Assembly: GCA_963803245.1 (NCBI GenBank)
Contig: CAWDLI010000014.1
Coordinates: 1 to 64,000, forward strand
Origin: JACVRW01 sp963803245
GTDB lineage: Bacteria; Actinomycetota; Thermoleophilia; Solirubrobacterales; Thermoleophilaceae
DNA: 64,000 nt
Direction of reading: 5' to 3'
Shown: in pieces, positions 33,181 to 41,566 of the stretch
Layout of the letters: the number at the start of each line of letters is the position of its first letter
How positions within the stretch are numbered: position 1 is the first letter of the stretch
The notes under the pieces: generated by a model
The model's input: only the letters and a program-made list of their open reading frames with translations
Database searches by the model: none
What the model was told of the DNA's origin: nothing
Program-made: the position numbers and the translations under genes

Positions 33181-33209
33181 TCCAGAGCGAGGGAGGAGCT
33201 CGCTCTGGA
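33181..33209 (-). terminator. Perfect 11-bp hairpin after operon A
   Basis: TCCAGAGCGAG (33181-33191) and its exact complement (33199-33209) flank a 7-nt loop. It lies 67 nt beyond the alpha/beta-hydrolase stop, in the 132-nt gap before the aminotransferase promoter. No T-run follows, so it is either a U-less actinobacterial terminator or an mRNA-stabilising hairpin. Confidence 0.5.
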
Positions 33210-33275
33210 ACTGTGTGCCGCTGGCCCCGAGGAGGAGATCTCGGGAGGCCACTTTGAAAGTCGGAGACCCGTCAT

Positions 33276-34067
33276 TCATCCCTCCGGGTCGAGCAGGAAG
33301 GCGCGGACGCGCTCGGCGAGCGCGTCGGGGGCTTCGAGCACCGCAAGGTGGCCGGACTCGAGCTCGTCGTATTCGGCGCCCTCGATGGCCGCGGCGAGCC
33401 CCCGCCCGCGATCGGCCGGGACGATCCAGTCGTGGGTGCAGCCGAGCACCAGCGTGGGAGCTCGGATGGCGGGTGCAAGCTCGGTCAGGTCGACGCGGGC
33501 GCTCAGGTCGCACTGGCGCTCGAGTCCCGCTGCAATCGGAAACGTCGCGGCGCGACCGATGTCGGCGGCCGGGATCGCGTCCACGAAGGGGGCGCTGAAG
33601 CCGGTGAGCATCCACAGCCTCGCGAACAGCCCCGGATCGCTCCGGTGCAGGTCGCGCCAGAGCTCGAACTGCAGCCGGCTCCGCGTTCCGGTGCCGGAAT
33701 CGGCACCGGCCACCAGCACCAGCGCCCGCACGCGATCGGGGTTCGCCGCCGCCAGCGCCGCGGCGACCGCGGCCCCCAGGGAGAAGCCCACGACGGCATA
33801 GCTGTCGAGGCCCGCTGCCTCCGCCGCCCCGGCGACCTGGGCCGAGAGGTCGTCGAGCAGCAACGGCCCACCCGGATCGACGGTCTCGCCCGAGCCGGCC
33901 AGGTCGGGAGTGACGACGGTCCACTCCTCGGTGAAGTGGCGGAGCAGGTGGCCCCAGGTGCCCGCCGCGCTCGATCCCGTCCCGTGCACGAGCACGAGGC
34001 CGGGGCCGCTGCCGGCGACCCCGTAGGACACCTCCGCCGCTCCAACGTTGACGTGGGGCACGTCCAC
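33276..34067 (-). CDS. Alpha/beta hydrolase (3-oxoadipate enol-lactonase-like)
   Basis: 263 residues. The oxyanion segment LVLVHGTGSSAAGTWGHLL, the strand VVTPDLAGSGET, the nucleophile elbow VVGFSLGAAVA and the catalytic His in SGHLAVLEAPDALAE are in canonical order; the acid is probably in GCTHDWIVP. Lactonases, C-C hydrolases and esterases share this look, so the substrate is open. It is the last gene of operon A, 6 nt after the SDR, and could hydrolyse a lactone or ester made by that pathway. Confidence 0.82.
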   Translation of the reverse strand: MDVPHVNVGAAEVSYGVAGSGPGLVLVHGTGSSAAGTWGHLLRHFTEEWTVVTPDLAGSGETVDPGGPLLLDDLSAQVAGAAEAAGLDSYAVVGFSLGAAVAAALAAANPDRVRALVLVAGADSGTGTRSRLQFELWRDLHRSDPGLFARLWMLTGFSAPFVDAIPAADIGRAATFPIAAGLERQCDLSARVDLTELAPAIRAPTLVLGCTHDWIVPADRGRGLAAAIEGAEYDELESGHLAVLEAPDALAERVRAFLLDPEG

Positions 34068-34073
34068 CGGCTC

Positions 34074-34832
34074 CTAGATCAGCGGTGCCATGGCCGTCTG
34101 TCCGCCGTCCACGAAGATCGTGGTGCCGTTCAGATACTCGGGAGCGCCGAGCAACAGGTACTCGATCACGTTGGCCAGCTCGTCCGGCTGCCCGACGCGG
34201 GCGAGCATGTTGAGCTGCTTGAGGGTCTCCGGCGTCGCGTTCTGCACGAACTCGTCGACCATCGCCGTGTGCACCCACCCGGGAGCGACAGCGTTCACCT
34301 GGATGTCGTGCTTGGCCAGGTCGACCGCCATCGAGCGGGCGAGGGAGCTCACTCCCGCCTTCGCCGCGCTGTAGTGGGCCGACTCCGGCTCCGACAGCGG
34401 CGCGTTGATCGACGAGATGAGGACGAAGCGCCCGCCGCCGCTCTCCGCCATCACCCGCGCGGCCGCAACCGACGGATACGTGATCGCGTCGAGCGTCGTG
34501 CTCATGGTGTGGCGCCAGGCCCCCTCGTCCATGTCGAGGAAGTCGACCGGCTCGTAGATGCCGGCGCAGTTCACGCACAGGTCGAGGCCGCCCAGCCCCT
34601 CCACCGCCGTCGTGACGATCGCCTGCGCCTCGGACTCCACCCCCGCGTCGCCGGCGGCGGTGACCACCGTCGCGTCCTCGACGTTCCTCAGGAGCCGGTC
34701 CCGGGCCTCGCTCAGCACCTCATCCCGCCTGCCCGCGAGGGCCACTGCCACGCCGGCCCGGGCCAGCCGCTCAGCGGTCGCGTAGCCGATGCCGGTGCCA
34801 CCTCCGACGATCAGCGCTTGGTGTTCTGACAC
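34074..34832 (-). CDS. SDR family NAD(P)-dependent oxidoreductase
   Basis: About 252 residues. Cofactor site IVGGGTGIGYATAERLARAG, NCAGIYE, the catalytic Ser in LISSINAP, YSAAKAG (Tyr and Lys) and the C-terminal GTTIFVDGGQTAM are present. GTG 34832 (VSEHQALIVGG) is preferred because AGGAG lies 6 nt upstream; the ATG at 34838 directly abuts AGGAG, too close to use. Arg in the loop after strand 2 (LAGRRDE) suggests NADP. Between the B12 mutase and the hydrolase in operon A. Confidence 0.88.
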   Translation of the reverse strand: MSEHQALIVGGGTGIGYATAERLARAGVAVALAGRRDEVLSEARDRLLRNVEDATVVTAAGDAGVESEAQAIVTTAVEGLGGLDLCVNCAGIYEPVDFLDMDEGAWRHTMSTTLDAITYPSVAAARVMAESGGGRFVLISSINAPLSEPESAHYSAAKAGVSSLARSMAVDLAKHDIQVNAVAPGWVHTAMVDEFVQNATPETLKQLNMLARVGQPDELANVIEYLLLGAPEYLNGTTIFVDGGQTAMAPLI

Positions 34833-34848
34833 TGGCATCTCCTTTCGA

Positions 34849-36612
34849 TCACGCACGCGAGCCCGCGAGCTCGCGAAGTTGATGGACCATCTCCGGGACC
34901 GAGTCGCAAGGCCATGCGCCGAGCTCGCGGATGTGTCCCGACACGTCGACGCTCTTCGACGGGCCGAGATCCTGCGTGAGCCGCCCGCCCACGAAGACTG
35001 CCGCTTGCAGGTCGCGCTTCCCCAGCCTGGCGACGAGGTCCTCGGCCACCCGGAGCGCCGCCCCGTTGTAGGTGCTGAGCGCCACCGCGTCCGCCGCGGT
35101 CTCGGCGGCCGCCGCCGCGATGATCTCGTTGTCGACGCTCGTGCCGAGGTCCACGACCTCGCAGCCGAGGCTGCCGAGAACCGAGACCACCACGTGCAGC
35201 CCGTATTCGTGGATGTCCGACGACGCGGCCACGACCGTCAACCCGCGGAGGTCGATGTCGCGCCCGGCGGCCTGGATGCTCTCGAGAACCTCCTGCTGAC
35301 GTGCGAGCGCGCGCGCCAGCGTGTCGGTCCGGGCCACCGGCCTGAAGCCGCGCGGGAAGCCGGGGTCCGGCTCCCCCGCGCCCCACAGCTCCTCGATCCG
35401 CGAAGCGCCGAGGCGCTTGGTCGCGATCAGCAGCTGCATCGGGTCGTCCACGTCCACTCCGAGCGCGGCCAGCCCGGTCAGCATGCTCGCGTAGACGCGG
35501 CGGCCGCCTTCGAGGATCCGGTCCCGCAGGGCGTGGACCGGGCGCCAGTCGATAAGGGGGAGCGACTCCCGTGCGCGCCGCTCGGCCTCGTTCGCGAGCT
35601 CGAGCGACTGGACGATGTCGTCCGCGGTAGGGATCCGGATGGGCTCTGTAACCGGCGTTGCGTGTACCGCGGCGCCGGTGGGGTGGGCGAGCTGGTTGGC
35701 CACGGTGAAGAGGACGTCGCTCGTGACGTTGGCGGCGTGGCGGTCCAGCGAGTACGTGGGATCGAGGGAGTTCGTGTCGCCGTGGACGAGCGACGGCGGC
35801 ACCCGCGAGACGTTGATCGCGTCCAGCGCCAGACCGAAGGCCGCCTTCAGCGTCGGGTCGGCGAACGTGGAGCCGTAGCTGGGCGAGTAGGCGGCGCCGA
35901 TCAGCTCCTCGGCCACGCGCCGGTGGAGCAGGCACCAGCCGAGCGACGTGGCCGCGTCGTGGAACGAGGCGCAGTACCCGTCGTCGATGTACGAGTCGAG
36001 CACGAAGCCCGCGTCGCGCTGGGCGGCGATCACGGCGATCGCGATGACCGTGTTGGCCATCTGCTCCACGTCCGAGGTCCAGCCCGGATAGCCGTAGGCC
36101 TGCTGCGACAGGTTCCCGACGTAGGAGACCCCGGCCTCGATCGCGGCGCAGGCGTTCACCACAGACGCCGGGCTGCCCACGGCGTGGTCGTTGATGATGC
36201 CCTGGACCTCGATCTCGGTGGCGATGCCGGCCCAGTCCTCGGGCGTCCAGAACATGATCCCCGTCTCCTCCGTCGCGGCGGCGCGCGCGTCGGGCATGAG
36301 TCCCATTCGGCGATCGGCGGTGAGAGACACGCGGTCCACGCGCAGTCCGCGGCGCTCGCACTCGGACCACACGACCCCGAGCGCGTCGCGGGTCTCCGGC
36401 CAGGACTTGAGCCCGAGGTTGATGTAGTAGGTGATCGTGCCGTCCTTGCGGCAGCGCTCCTTGTAGGCGCGCTCAGAGCTGACTCCGTGGCGCTGCTGGT
36501 AGCGGGTGACTCGCGGGGCGAGCCGGCGCCCGATCGCCAGGCCCTCGGCCACGAGGTCGGCGCCGCGCGGCACGTCGCCGGGGACGAGCTCCGCCTCGAC
36601 CTCGTCGCTCAT
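34849..36612 (-). CDS. Glutamate-mutase-like catalytic subunit fused to a C-terminal cobalamin-binding domain
   Basis: 587 residues. The C-terminal domain (about 455-587) has the B12 signature: DIHEYG at 466-471 (His is the lower axial ligand), STYNG near 513 and VGGRL near 541. The N-terminal 440 residues look like a MutE-type TIM barrel: INDHAVGSPASVVNACAAIEAGVSYV and HATPVTEPIRIPTADDIVQ follow the order of MutE segments. Classical glutamate mutase keeps E and S separate; here S-like follows E-like in one chain. The MutL-type protein encoded just upstream (ATGA overlap at 36609-36612) supports adenosylcobalamin mutase chemistry. The actual substrate is unknown; an aminomutase or carbon-skeleton mutase is possible. 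Confidence 0.7.
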   Translation of the reverse strand: MSDEVEAELVPGDVPRGADLVAEGLAIGRRLAPRVTRYQQRHGVSSERAYKERCRKDGTITYYINLGLKSWPETRDALGVVWSECERRGLRVDRVSLTADRRMGLMPDARAAATEETGIMFWTPEDWAGIATEIEVQGIINDHAVGSPASVVNACAAIEAGVSYVGNLSQQAYGYPGWTSDVEQMANTVIAIAVIAAQRDAGFVLDSYIDDGYCASFHDAATSLGWCLLHRRVAEELIGAAYSPSYGSTFADPTLKAAFGLALDAINVSRVPPSLVHGDTNSLDPTYSLDRHAANVTSDVLFTVANQLAHPTGAAVHATPVTEPIRIPTADDIVQSLELANEAERRARESLPLIDWRPVHALRDRILEGGRRVYASMLTGLAALGVDVDDPMQLLIATKRLGASRIEELWGAGEPDPGFPRGFRPVARTDTLARALARQQEVLESIQAAGRDIDLRGLTVVAASSDIHEYGLHVVVSVLGSLGCEVVDLGTSVDNEIIAAAAAETAADAVALSTYNGAALRVAEDLVARLGKRDLQAAVFVGGRLTQDLGPSKSVDVSGHIRELGAWPCDSVPEMVHQLRELAGSRA

Positions 36613-38009
36613 CCGATGAACGCCTGCGGCAGGGCGGCGCGGACCACTCGCTCGGCCGTGTCCGGATGCTCGGCGCGGAGGAGCCCCACCGCCCAGATCA
36701 GGTAGGAGCGGTCGACCAGCACCGGCACGTCCGGCGCCACCAGAGCGCCCTGCTCCTGCACCGTTCGCACGGCCGCGCGGACGATCTCGCCGGCCCGGCC
36801 ACTGTGTGCGAACACGCCGCCGGTGGCGATCACGCATGTGGCGCTCCGCAGGTCGCGGCCCTTCTTCCGGAGCACCGCCCCGGTCGGCGTCAGCACGGTC
36901 CGGAGGACGCCCGCGTGGCGGCGCAGCGCGATTGTCGTGGCCACGCCGGCCAGGCGATCGTCGATCTCACGCTCCCGGGCGTCGGCGGGCACGAAGTCGC
37001 GCTCCACCGAGCGTCGCTCGGCCGCCGCGCCGAGGTCGTCCACGGTCTGAACCGGGAACCCGTCACGCCGGGCCGCCTCGACCAGCGATTGCGCGTTCTC
37101 GCGCATGCCGAGATCGCCTTCCACGGTTCGGCTCACGCGTTCCTCGGGCAGCCCGTCGGTCACGTAGGCCCGTTCGCCGGGATCGACGGGTATCACCGAG
37201 TGGACGTCGGTGGTGGCTCCGCCCACGTCCACCACCACGGGACGCCGTAGCAGCGCGGGCCCGTCCAGCGCGGCCAGCGTCTTGGCGGCCTGGAGCACCG
37301 CCACCGGCGTGGGCATGCGGATGGCCCGGGCGATTGGCGCGGCGGAGGAGAAGCGGCCGCGCCCGATCACGTGCTCCACGAACAACTTGCGGATCGCTCG
37401 CTGGGCAGGCCCGCCCTCCACCTCGCCCACGCGCGGCATCACGTTCTCGGTGAAGCTCACGAGCCGCTCGCTTCCGAGGATCGTGCGCACGGACCGCTGG
37501 GCGTCCTCGTTGCCGGCGACCACGACCGGCAGCCCGGGCGCGAGCCGGCGCAGCGATTGGGCGTGCTCGACCATCCCGGCCGTGTCGCCGCCGTTGGTCC
37601 CGCCCGTCAACAGGGCGAGGTCGGGAGAGGCGTCGTGGAAGCGCTCACTGGTCACGCCCGCGAGCTCGCCTGCGGCATAGGTCGCCACGATGCGGGCCCC
37701 GGCGGTGGCGCTCGTGCGGAGCCCCGCGGCCAGCGTCAGTGCTGGCTCGAGACCCAGCACGGCCACCCGCAGGCCACCGCCGGCGCTCGAGGAGAGCGCC
37801 GGCTCCGGCACCGGCCCCGCGAGCTTGGCGGAAAGTAGGGCCGTGGCCCGGTCGACTCCCGCCGCGATGTCGTCACGCGACGTGGGCTCCTTGACGAAGC
37901 CGAGCACCTGCCCGGCGCCCGAGACCCCCACGAGCTTGGTGAACGTGCTGCCGATGTCGCCGACCACGAGGACGCCGCCGCCCGCACGGGCCCCGGGCTC
38001 AGCCCTCAT
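36609..38009 (-). CDS. MutL/GlmL-type protein (glutamate mutase accessory ATPase)
   Basis: 466 residues of the actin/ASKHA type: LVVGDIGSTFTKLVGV (phosphate 1), LALLTGGTNGGDTAGMVEHA, PVVVAGNEDAQ, PVVVDVGGATTDVHSVIPVD (phosphate 2) and CVIATGGVFAHSG (adenosine). MutL proteins occur beside B12-dependent glutamate or ornithine mutases and are thought to help assemble or reactivate them. This gene overlaps the mutase start and follows the lipoyl-domain gene with an 11-nt overlap, so all three are made together. Confidence 0.85.
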   Translation of the reverse strand: MRAEPGARAGGGVLVVGDIGSTFTKLVGVSGAGQVLGFVKEPTSRDDIAAGVDRATALLSAKLAGPVPEPALSSSAGGGLRVAVLGLEPALTLAAGLRTSATAGARIVATYAAGELAGVTSERFHDASPDLALLTGGTNGGDTAGMVEHAQSLRRLAPGLPVVVAGNEDAQRSVRTILGSERLVSFTENVMPRVGEVEGGPAQRAIRKLFVEHVIGRGRFSSAAPIARAIRMPTPVAVLQAAKTLAALDGPALLRRPVVVDVGGATTDVHSVIPVDPGERAYVTDGLPEERVSRTVEGDLGMRENAQSLVEAARRDGFPVQTVDDLGAAAERRSVERDFVPADAREREIDDRLAGVATTIALRRHAGVLRTVLTPTGAVLRKKGRDLRSATCVIATGGVFAHSGRAGEIVRAAVRTVQEQGALVAPDVPVLVDRSYLIWAVGLLRAEHPDTAERVVRAALPQAFIG

Positions 38010-38232
38010 CGAGGATCGCCACGACCGTCCCGACCGCGACGACGTCCCCCGCGGCCACGCAGTGCGTGGTGAGAACGCCCGCCGCCGGTGCCTCGAGCTC
38101 GGCGTCGACCTTGTCGGTCACGATCTGCGCGATCGGCTGGCCCTGCGTGACCGTCGCCCCCTCGGCCACGTGCCACTCGGCGAGCGTCCCCTCCTGCATG
38201 GTCACCCCCCACTTGGGCAGCACCACGTCCAT
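37999..38232 (-). CDS. Free-standing lipoyl (biotinyl/lipoyl-like) carrier domain
   Basis: 77 residues, nothing but a lipoyl domain: LPKWGVTMQEGTLAEWHVAEGATV, QPIAQIVTDKVDAELEAPAAGVLTTH and VVAVGTVVAILDE. Lys41 in VTDKVDAE is the attachment site; the D-K-V pattern favours lipoate rather than biotin (usually M-K-M). In 2-oxoacid dehydrogenases this domain is fused to an E2 acyltransferase. Here it stands alone beside E1 alpha and beta, with no E2 or E3 in the window. It may act as a GcvH-like shuttle or serve an E2 encoded elsewhere. Confidence 0.88.
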   Translation of the reverse strand: MDVVLPKWGVTMQEGTLAEWHVAEGATVTQGQPIAQIVTDKVDAELEAPAAGVLTTHCVAAGDVVAVGTVVAILDEG

Positions 38233-39215
38233 CAGGCCACCGTCGCGAGGATCGCGGCGCGGATCGCGTCCGTCCGCACGGTCACGGCCTCCTCGAGCGG
38301 CGGGCTGAACGGGATCGGCACGTCCTCCCAGGTGACCCTGCGAGGGCTCGCCTTGAGACGGTCCCAGGCCTGCTCGCTGACCCGGCTCACGATCTCGGCT
38401 GCCGCACCGCAGGTGCGCCTGGCCGGATCGACCACCACGAGACGCCCCGTGCGCCCGACCGACGCGAGCAGCGCGTCCCAGTCGAAGGGCACGAGCGTGC
38501 GCGGGTCGAGCACCTCGACCGAGATGCCGTCCTTCGCGAACTCCTCGGCCACCTCGAGAGCCTGGCCGACCGCCGACGCGATCGCGAGAACCGTGACGTC
38601 GTCTCCCTCACGCCTGACGTTCGCCACCCCGAAGGGGATCGCGGTGGGCCCGTCGGGCACCGAGCCCTTCTGGCCCGCAAGCATGAGGTCGAGCAGGAAT
38701 ACGACCGGGTTGGGGTCGCGCACGCTCTCGAGAAGGAGGCCCTTGGCGTCGGCGGGAGTGCTCGGGAACACGACCTTGATCCCGGACAGGTGCATGAGGA
38801 TCGGGTGCGGGTTCTCGGAGTGCTGGGCCGCCGCCGAGCCCGAGGGCCCGGTGCCGGCGAAATACACGAGCGGGAGGTCGACCTGGCCGCCCGACATGTA
38901 GCGCAGCCGCGCCGCCTGGTTCGCGACCTGATCCATCGCCACGTAGAAGAAGCTCGAGAACATCAGATCCACGACGGGCCGCAGGCCGGTCGCCGCCGCG
39001 CCCACGCAGGCGCCCACCACGGTCGCCTCCGAGATCGGGGAGTTGCGCACGCGGTTGGTGCCGAAGCGGTCCACGAGCCCCTTCGTGCAGCCGATCGTGC
39101 TCAGCTCGACGTCCTCGCCGAGGACGATCACCGACTCGTCCTCGTCCATCGCCTCCCCCAGCGCGGTGGCGATCGCGCTGGTCATGTAGGTCTCCCGGGT
39201 GAGGGTGTCGGTCAC
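38232..39215 (-). CDS. TPP-dependent dehydrogenase E1 beta subunit (acetoin/2-oxoacid type)
   Basis: 327 residues. TYMTSAIATALGEAMDEDESVIVLGEDVE, RFGTNRVRNSPISEATVVGACVGAAATGLRPVVDLMFSSF, QHSENPHPILMHLSGIKVVFPSTP and GISVEVLDPRTLVPFDW are typical of AcoB, PdhB and BkdB. It pairs with E1 alpha encoded immediately upstream (GTGA overlap). Start GTG 39215. The subunit type is certain; the oxo-substrate (acetoin, pyruvate, branched chain or a novel diketone) is not. Confidence 0.9.
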   Translation of the reverse strand: MTDTLTRETYMTSAIATALGEAMDEDESVIVLGEDVELSTIGCTKGLVDRFGTNRVRNSPISEATVVGACVGAAATGLRPVVDLMFSSFFYVAMDQVANQAARLRYMSGGQVDLPLVYFAGTGPSGSAAAQHSENPHPILMHLSGIKVVFPSTPADAKGLLLESVRDPNPVVFLLDLMLAGQKGSVPDGPTAIPFGVANVRREGDDVTVLAIASAVGQALEVAEEFAKDGISVEVLDPRTLVPFDWDALLASVGRTGRLVVVDPARRTCGAAAEIVSRVSEQAWDRLKASPRRVTWEDVPIPFSPPLEEAVTVRTDAIRAAILATVA

Positions 39216-40204
39216 GCGGTCTCCCTTCGGGCATAGAGGTCGTCGAGGGCATCTCCGGCGGCCGGAAGCGGGCTCTCCTGGGCAAAGGCGAGCGCCGCCT
39301 CGATGTTCTCGGACTCCTGGCGCTCGATCTCGTCGAGGCGGTCGGCGTCCGCCGCGTCCTCCTCGAGCAGGTGCGCGCGAAAGCGCGCCAGCGGATCGCG
39401 GGCCCGCCAGGCGTCCATCTCGTCCTGAGGCCGGTACGGCCCCGAGAAGACCTCCTCCCCCTCGTTGTGAGCGAGCTGCCGGTACGTGTCGGCCTCGATC
39501 AGCGTGGGCCCGTCGCCGCGGCGGGCGCGCTCGACTGCCTCGGCGGCCGCGGCTCGCACGGCGAGCACGTCGTTTCCATCGACGCGCACCCCGGGCACGC
39601 CGAACGGCTTGGCGCGGTCGGCTATGGCCCCGGCCGTGATGTCCTCGGTGCGCATCCACTCCGTGTAGTGGTTGTTCTCACAGAGGTAGACGACCGGCAG
39701 CTCCCAGATCGCGCTCAGGTTCAGGGACTCGTGCAGCACGCCCTGGTTGGACGCGCCGTCGCCGAAGAAGCAGACGGTCACTCCGTCCCGGCCCAGCACG
39801 CGGTCGGAGAGCCCCGAGCCGGTGGCAATCGGCATCCCGCCACCCACGATCCCGTTGGCGCCGAGGATCCCGAGCGAGTAGTCGACGATGTGCATCGAGC
39901 CGCCCTTGCCCTTGCAGTAGCCGTCCACGCGGCCGAGCAGCTCGGCCATCATGCGGCCGGGGTCGGCCCCCTTCGCGATCAGGTGGCCGTGCCCGCGGTG
40001 CGTGCTCGTGATCCGGTCGGTGTCCCGCAGCACCGAGCAGGCACCGACCGCCACCGCCTCCTCGCCGACGTAGAGGTGCACGAACCCGGGGAGGGCCGCG
40101 CGCTTGAACAGCTCCTGCACCTTGGTCTCGAAGGCGCGGATGCGCGCCATGCGGGTGAACAGGTCGAGCAGCTGGCCGACCCCCGTCTCCACTCCGGTCG
40201 CCAT
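39212..40204 (-). CDS. TPP-dependent dehydrogenase E1 alpha subunit (acetoin/2-oxoacid type)
   Basis: 330 residues. TPP motif from GDGASNQG (148-155) to ENNHY (176-180), with TSTHRGHGHLIAKGAD and GKGGSMHIVDYSLGILGANGIVGGGMPIATG before it. FVHLYVGEEAVAVG is typical of AcoA-like proteins. Together with E1 beta it should decarboxylate or cleave a 2-oxo compound and pass the acyl group to the lipoyl domain. ATG 40204 overlaps the preceding SDR stop by one base (TGATG). Confidence 0.9.
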   Translation of the reverse strand: MATGVETGVGQLLDLFTRMARIRAFETKVQELFKRAALPGFVHLYVGEEAVAVGACSVLRDTDRITSTHRGHGHLIAKGADPGRMMAELLGRVDGYCKGKGGSMHIVDYSLGILGANGIVGGGMPIATGSGLSDRVLGRDGVTVCFFGDGASNQGVLHESLNLSAIWELPVVYLCENNHYTEWMRTEDITAGAIADRAKPFGVPGVRVDGNDVLAVRAAAAEAVERARRGDGPTLIEADTYRQLAHNEGEEVFSGPYRPQDEMDAWRARDPLARFRAHLLEEDAADADRLDEIERQESENIEAALAFAQESPLPAAGDALDDLYARRETA

Positions 40205-40986
40205 CAGTCCATCACCATCCCGCCGCTCACGTTGAGCGCCTCGCCGGTGGTCTGAGAGGCCGCGTCCGAGCACAGGAACAGCACTGCGCGGGCCACGTCC
40301 TCCACCTCCTGGAAGCGCTCCAGCGGCATCGCGCTCTCCCAGCCGGCCTTGATCGCGTCGCGGTCCTCGCCGGTGATCGCCGAGACCGCGTCGTACTCCT
40401 CCTCCTGCAGCTCCGTGTTGATGAACCCGGGGCACACGCAGTTGACCCGCACCCTGGGGGCGGCCTCGAGCGCGGCGGTCTGCGTCAGGCTGATGACGCC
40501 GGCCTTCGACGCGCAATAGGGCGCGATGTAGCGGTTCCCGCGCTTGCCCGCCTGCGAGGCGATGTTGACGATCGACCCGCGGCCGCGGTCGAGCATCTGC
40601 GGCAGCACCGCCCGCATGCCGAGGAAGACGCCCTTGAGGTTCACGGCGATGACGCGGTCCCAGTCCTCGTCGGTGGTGTCGGCCAGAGCCCCGATCGTCA
40701 CGATCCCGGCGTTGTTCACCAGGTGGTCGACGGGACCGTGGCGGTCGCTCGCCCGTTCCACGACGGCGCGCATGTCGCCGGCCACCGCCACGTCCGCGTA
40801 CATCGCCTCGACGGGCGCGTCGTGTCCGGAGGCGAGCTCCTCGCCGGTCGCGCTCACGCCGGCCTCGTTCACGTCGCAGATCAGCACGCTCGCGCCCTCG
40901 CGCAGGAACGCCTCCGCGATCCCGCGCCCGAGGCCGCGCGCCGCTCCGGTCACGATCACCGACGCGCCGTCGAAGCTGCCGGTCAC
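40204..40986 (-). CDS. SDR family oxidoreductase, first gene of operon A
   Basis: 260 residues. VTGAARGLGRGIAEAFLREG, ICDVNEAG (acidic residue after strand 2, so NAD is likely), NNAGIVT, SIVNIASQAGKRG (Ser), YCASKAG (Tyr/Lys) and TGEALNVSGGMVMD. It is closely similar to the SDR at 42959-43729, including the CVCPGFINTE / CVCPGIVNTD stretch and the GGMVMD terminus, so the two are likely paralogues acting on related substrates. GTG start with GGGAG upstream; only 17 nt separate it from the divergent DUF1349 gene. Confidence 0.9.
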   Translation of the reverse strand: MTGSFDGASVIVTGAARGLGRGIAEAFLREGASVLICDVNEAGVSATGEELASGHDAPVEAMYADVAVAGDMRAVVERASDRHGPVDHLVNNAGIVTIGALADTTDEDWDRVIAVNLKGVFLGMRAVLPQMLDRGRGSIVNIASQAGKRGNRYIAPYCASKAGVISLTQTAALEAAPRVRVNCVCPGFINTELQEEEYDAVSAITGEDRDAIKAGWESAMPLERFQEVEDVARAVLFLCSDAASQTTGEALNVSGGMVMD

Positions 40987-40987
40987 C

Positions 40988-40993
40988 TAGGCT
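40988..40993 (+). promoter_or_regulatory. -10 hexamer of the DUF1349 gene
   Basis: TAGGCT ends 10 nt before TTG 41004. Confidence 0.45.
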
Positions 40994-41003
40994 CCCACCC
41001 GCT

Positions 41004-41564
41004 TTGAGCGACGCCCACCCGATGGAATGGCTGAACGAGCCCGCGTCGTGGAGTGGCGAGGGCGCGGCGCTCGAGGTCGAGGTGGAGCCCGACACCGACT
41101 TCTGGCGGCGCACGCATTACGGCTTCATCCGCGACTCAGGCCACTTCCGGTTCCAGCGGGTCCGGGGCGACCTGGAGCTGCGGGCGGACTTCCGCGGCAA
41201 CCTCACCGCGCGGTACGACCAGGTCGGGCTGATGCTGCGGGCGGACCCCGACACGTGGGTGAAGTTCGGGGTGGAGCTGGTGGACGGCCGCGAGTGGCTG
41301 AGCGTCGTTCTCACGCGCGGGCACTCCGACTGGTCGCGCCTGGTCGCTCCACCCGCCGGGGAGGACGGCTGGCGCGCCATGCATGCGCGCCTGACGGCGG
41401 GCGTCGTGGAGATCGGGGCGATCGGGCAGGGCGGCGCCGTGATCCCGATGCGGATGGGCTACCTGGGCGAGCCTGAGGAGATGGCGGCGGGCGTGATGTG
41501 CGCAGCGCCGGATGGCTCCGGCTTCCGGGCCGAGTTCAGGGACGTGTCGCTCGTCTCCCATTGA
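41004..41564 (+). CDS. DUF1349 (concanavalin-like) protein
   Basis: 186 residues starting with TTG. WLNEPASWSGEGAALEVEVEPDTDFWRRTHYGF, DQVGLMLRADPDTWVKFGVEL and WLSVVLTRGHSDWS are the DUF1349 pattern; the jelly-roll fold is shared with sugar-binding proteins. No signal peptide, so it is cytoplasmic. It may bind or isomerise a sugar-like intermediate of the neighbouring pathway; this is inferred from location only. Converges with the zinc dehydrogenase, stops 2 nt apart. Confidence 0.8.
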   Translation: MSDAHPMEWLNEPASWSGEGAALEVEVEPDTDFWRRTHYGFIRDSGHFRFQRVRGDLELRADFRGNLTARYDQVGLMLRADPDTWVKFGVELVDGREWLSVVLTRGHSDWSRLVAPPAGEDGWRAMHARLTAGVVEIGAIGQGGAVIPMRMGYLGEPEEMAAGVMCAAPDGSGFRAEFRDVSLVSH

Positions 41565-41566
41565 GC

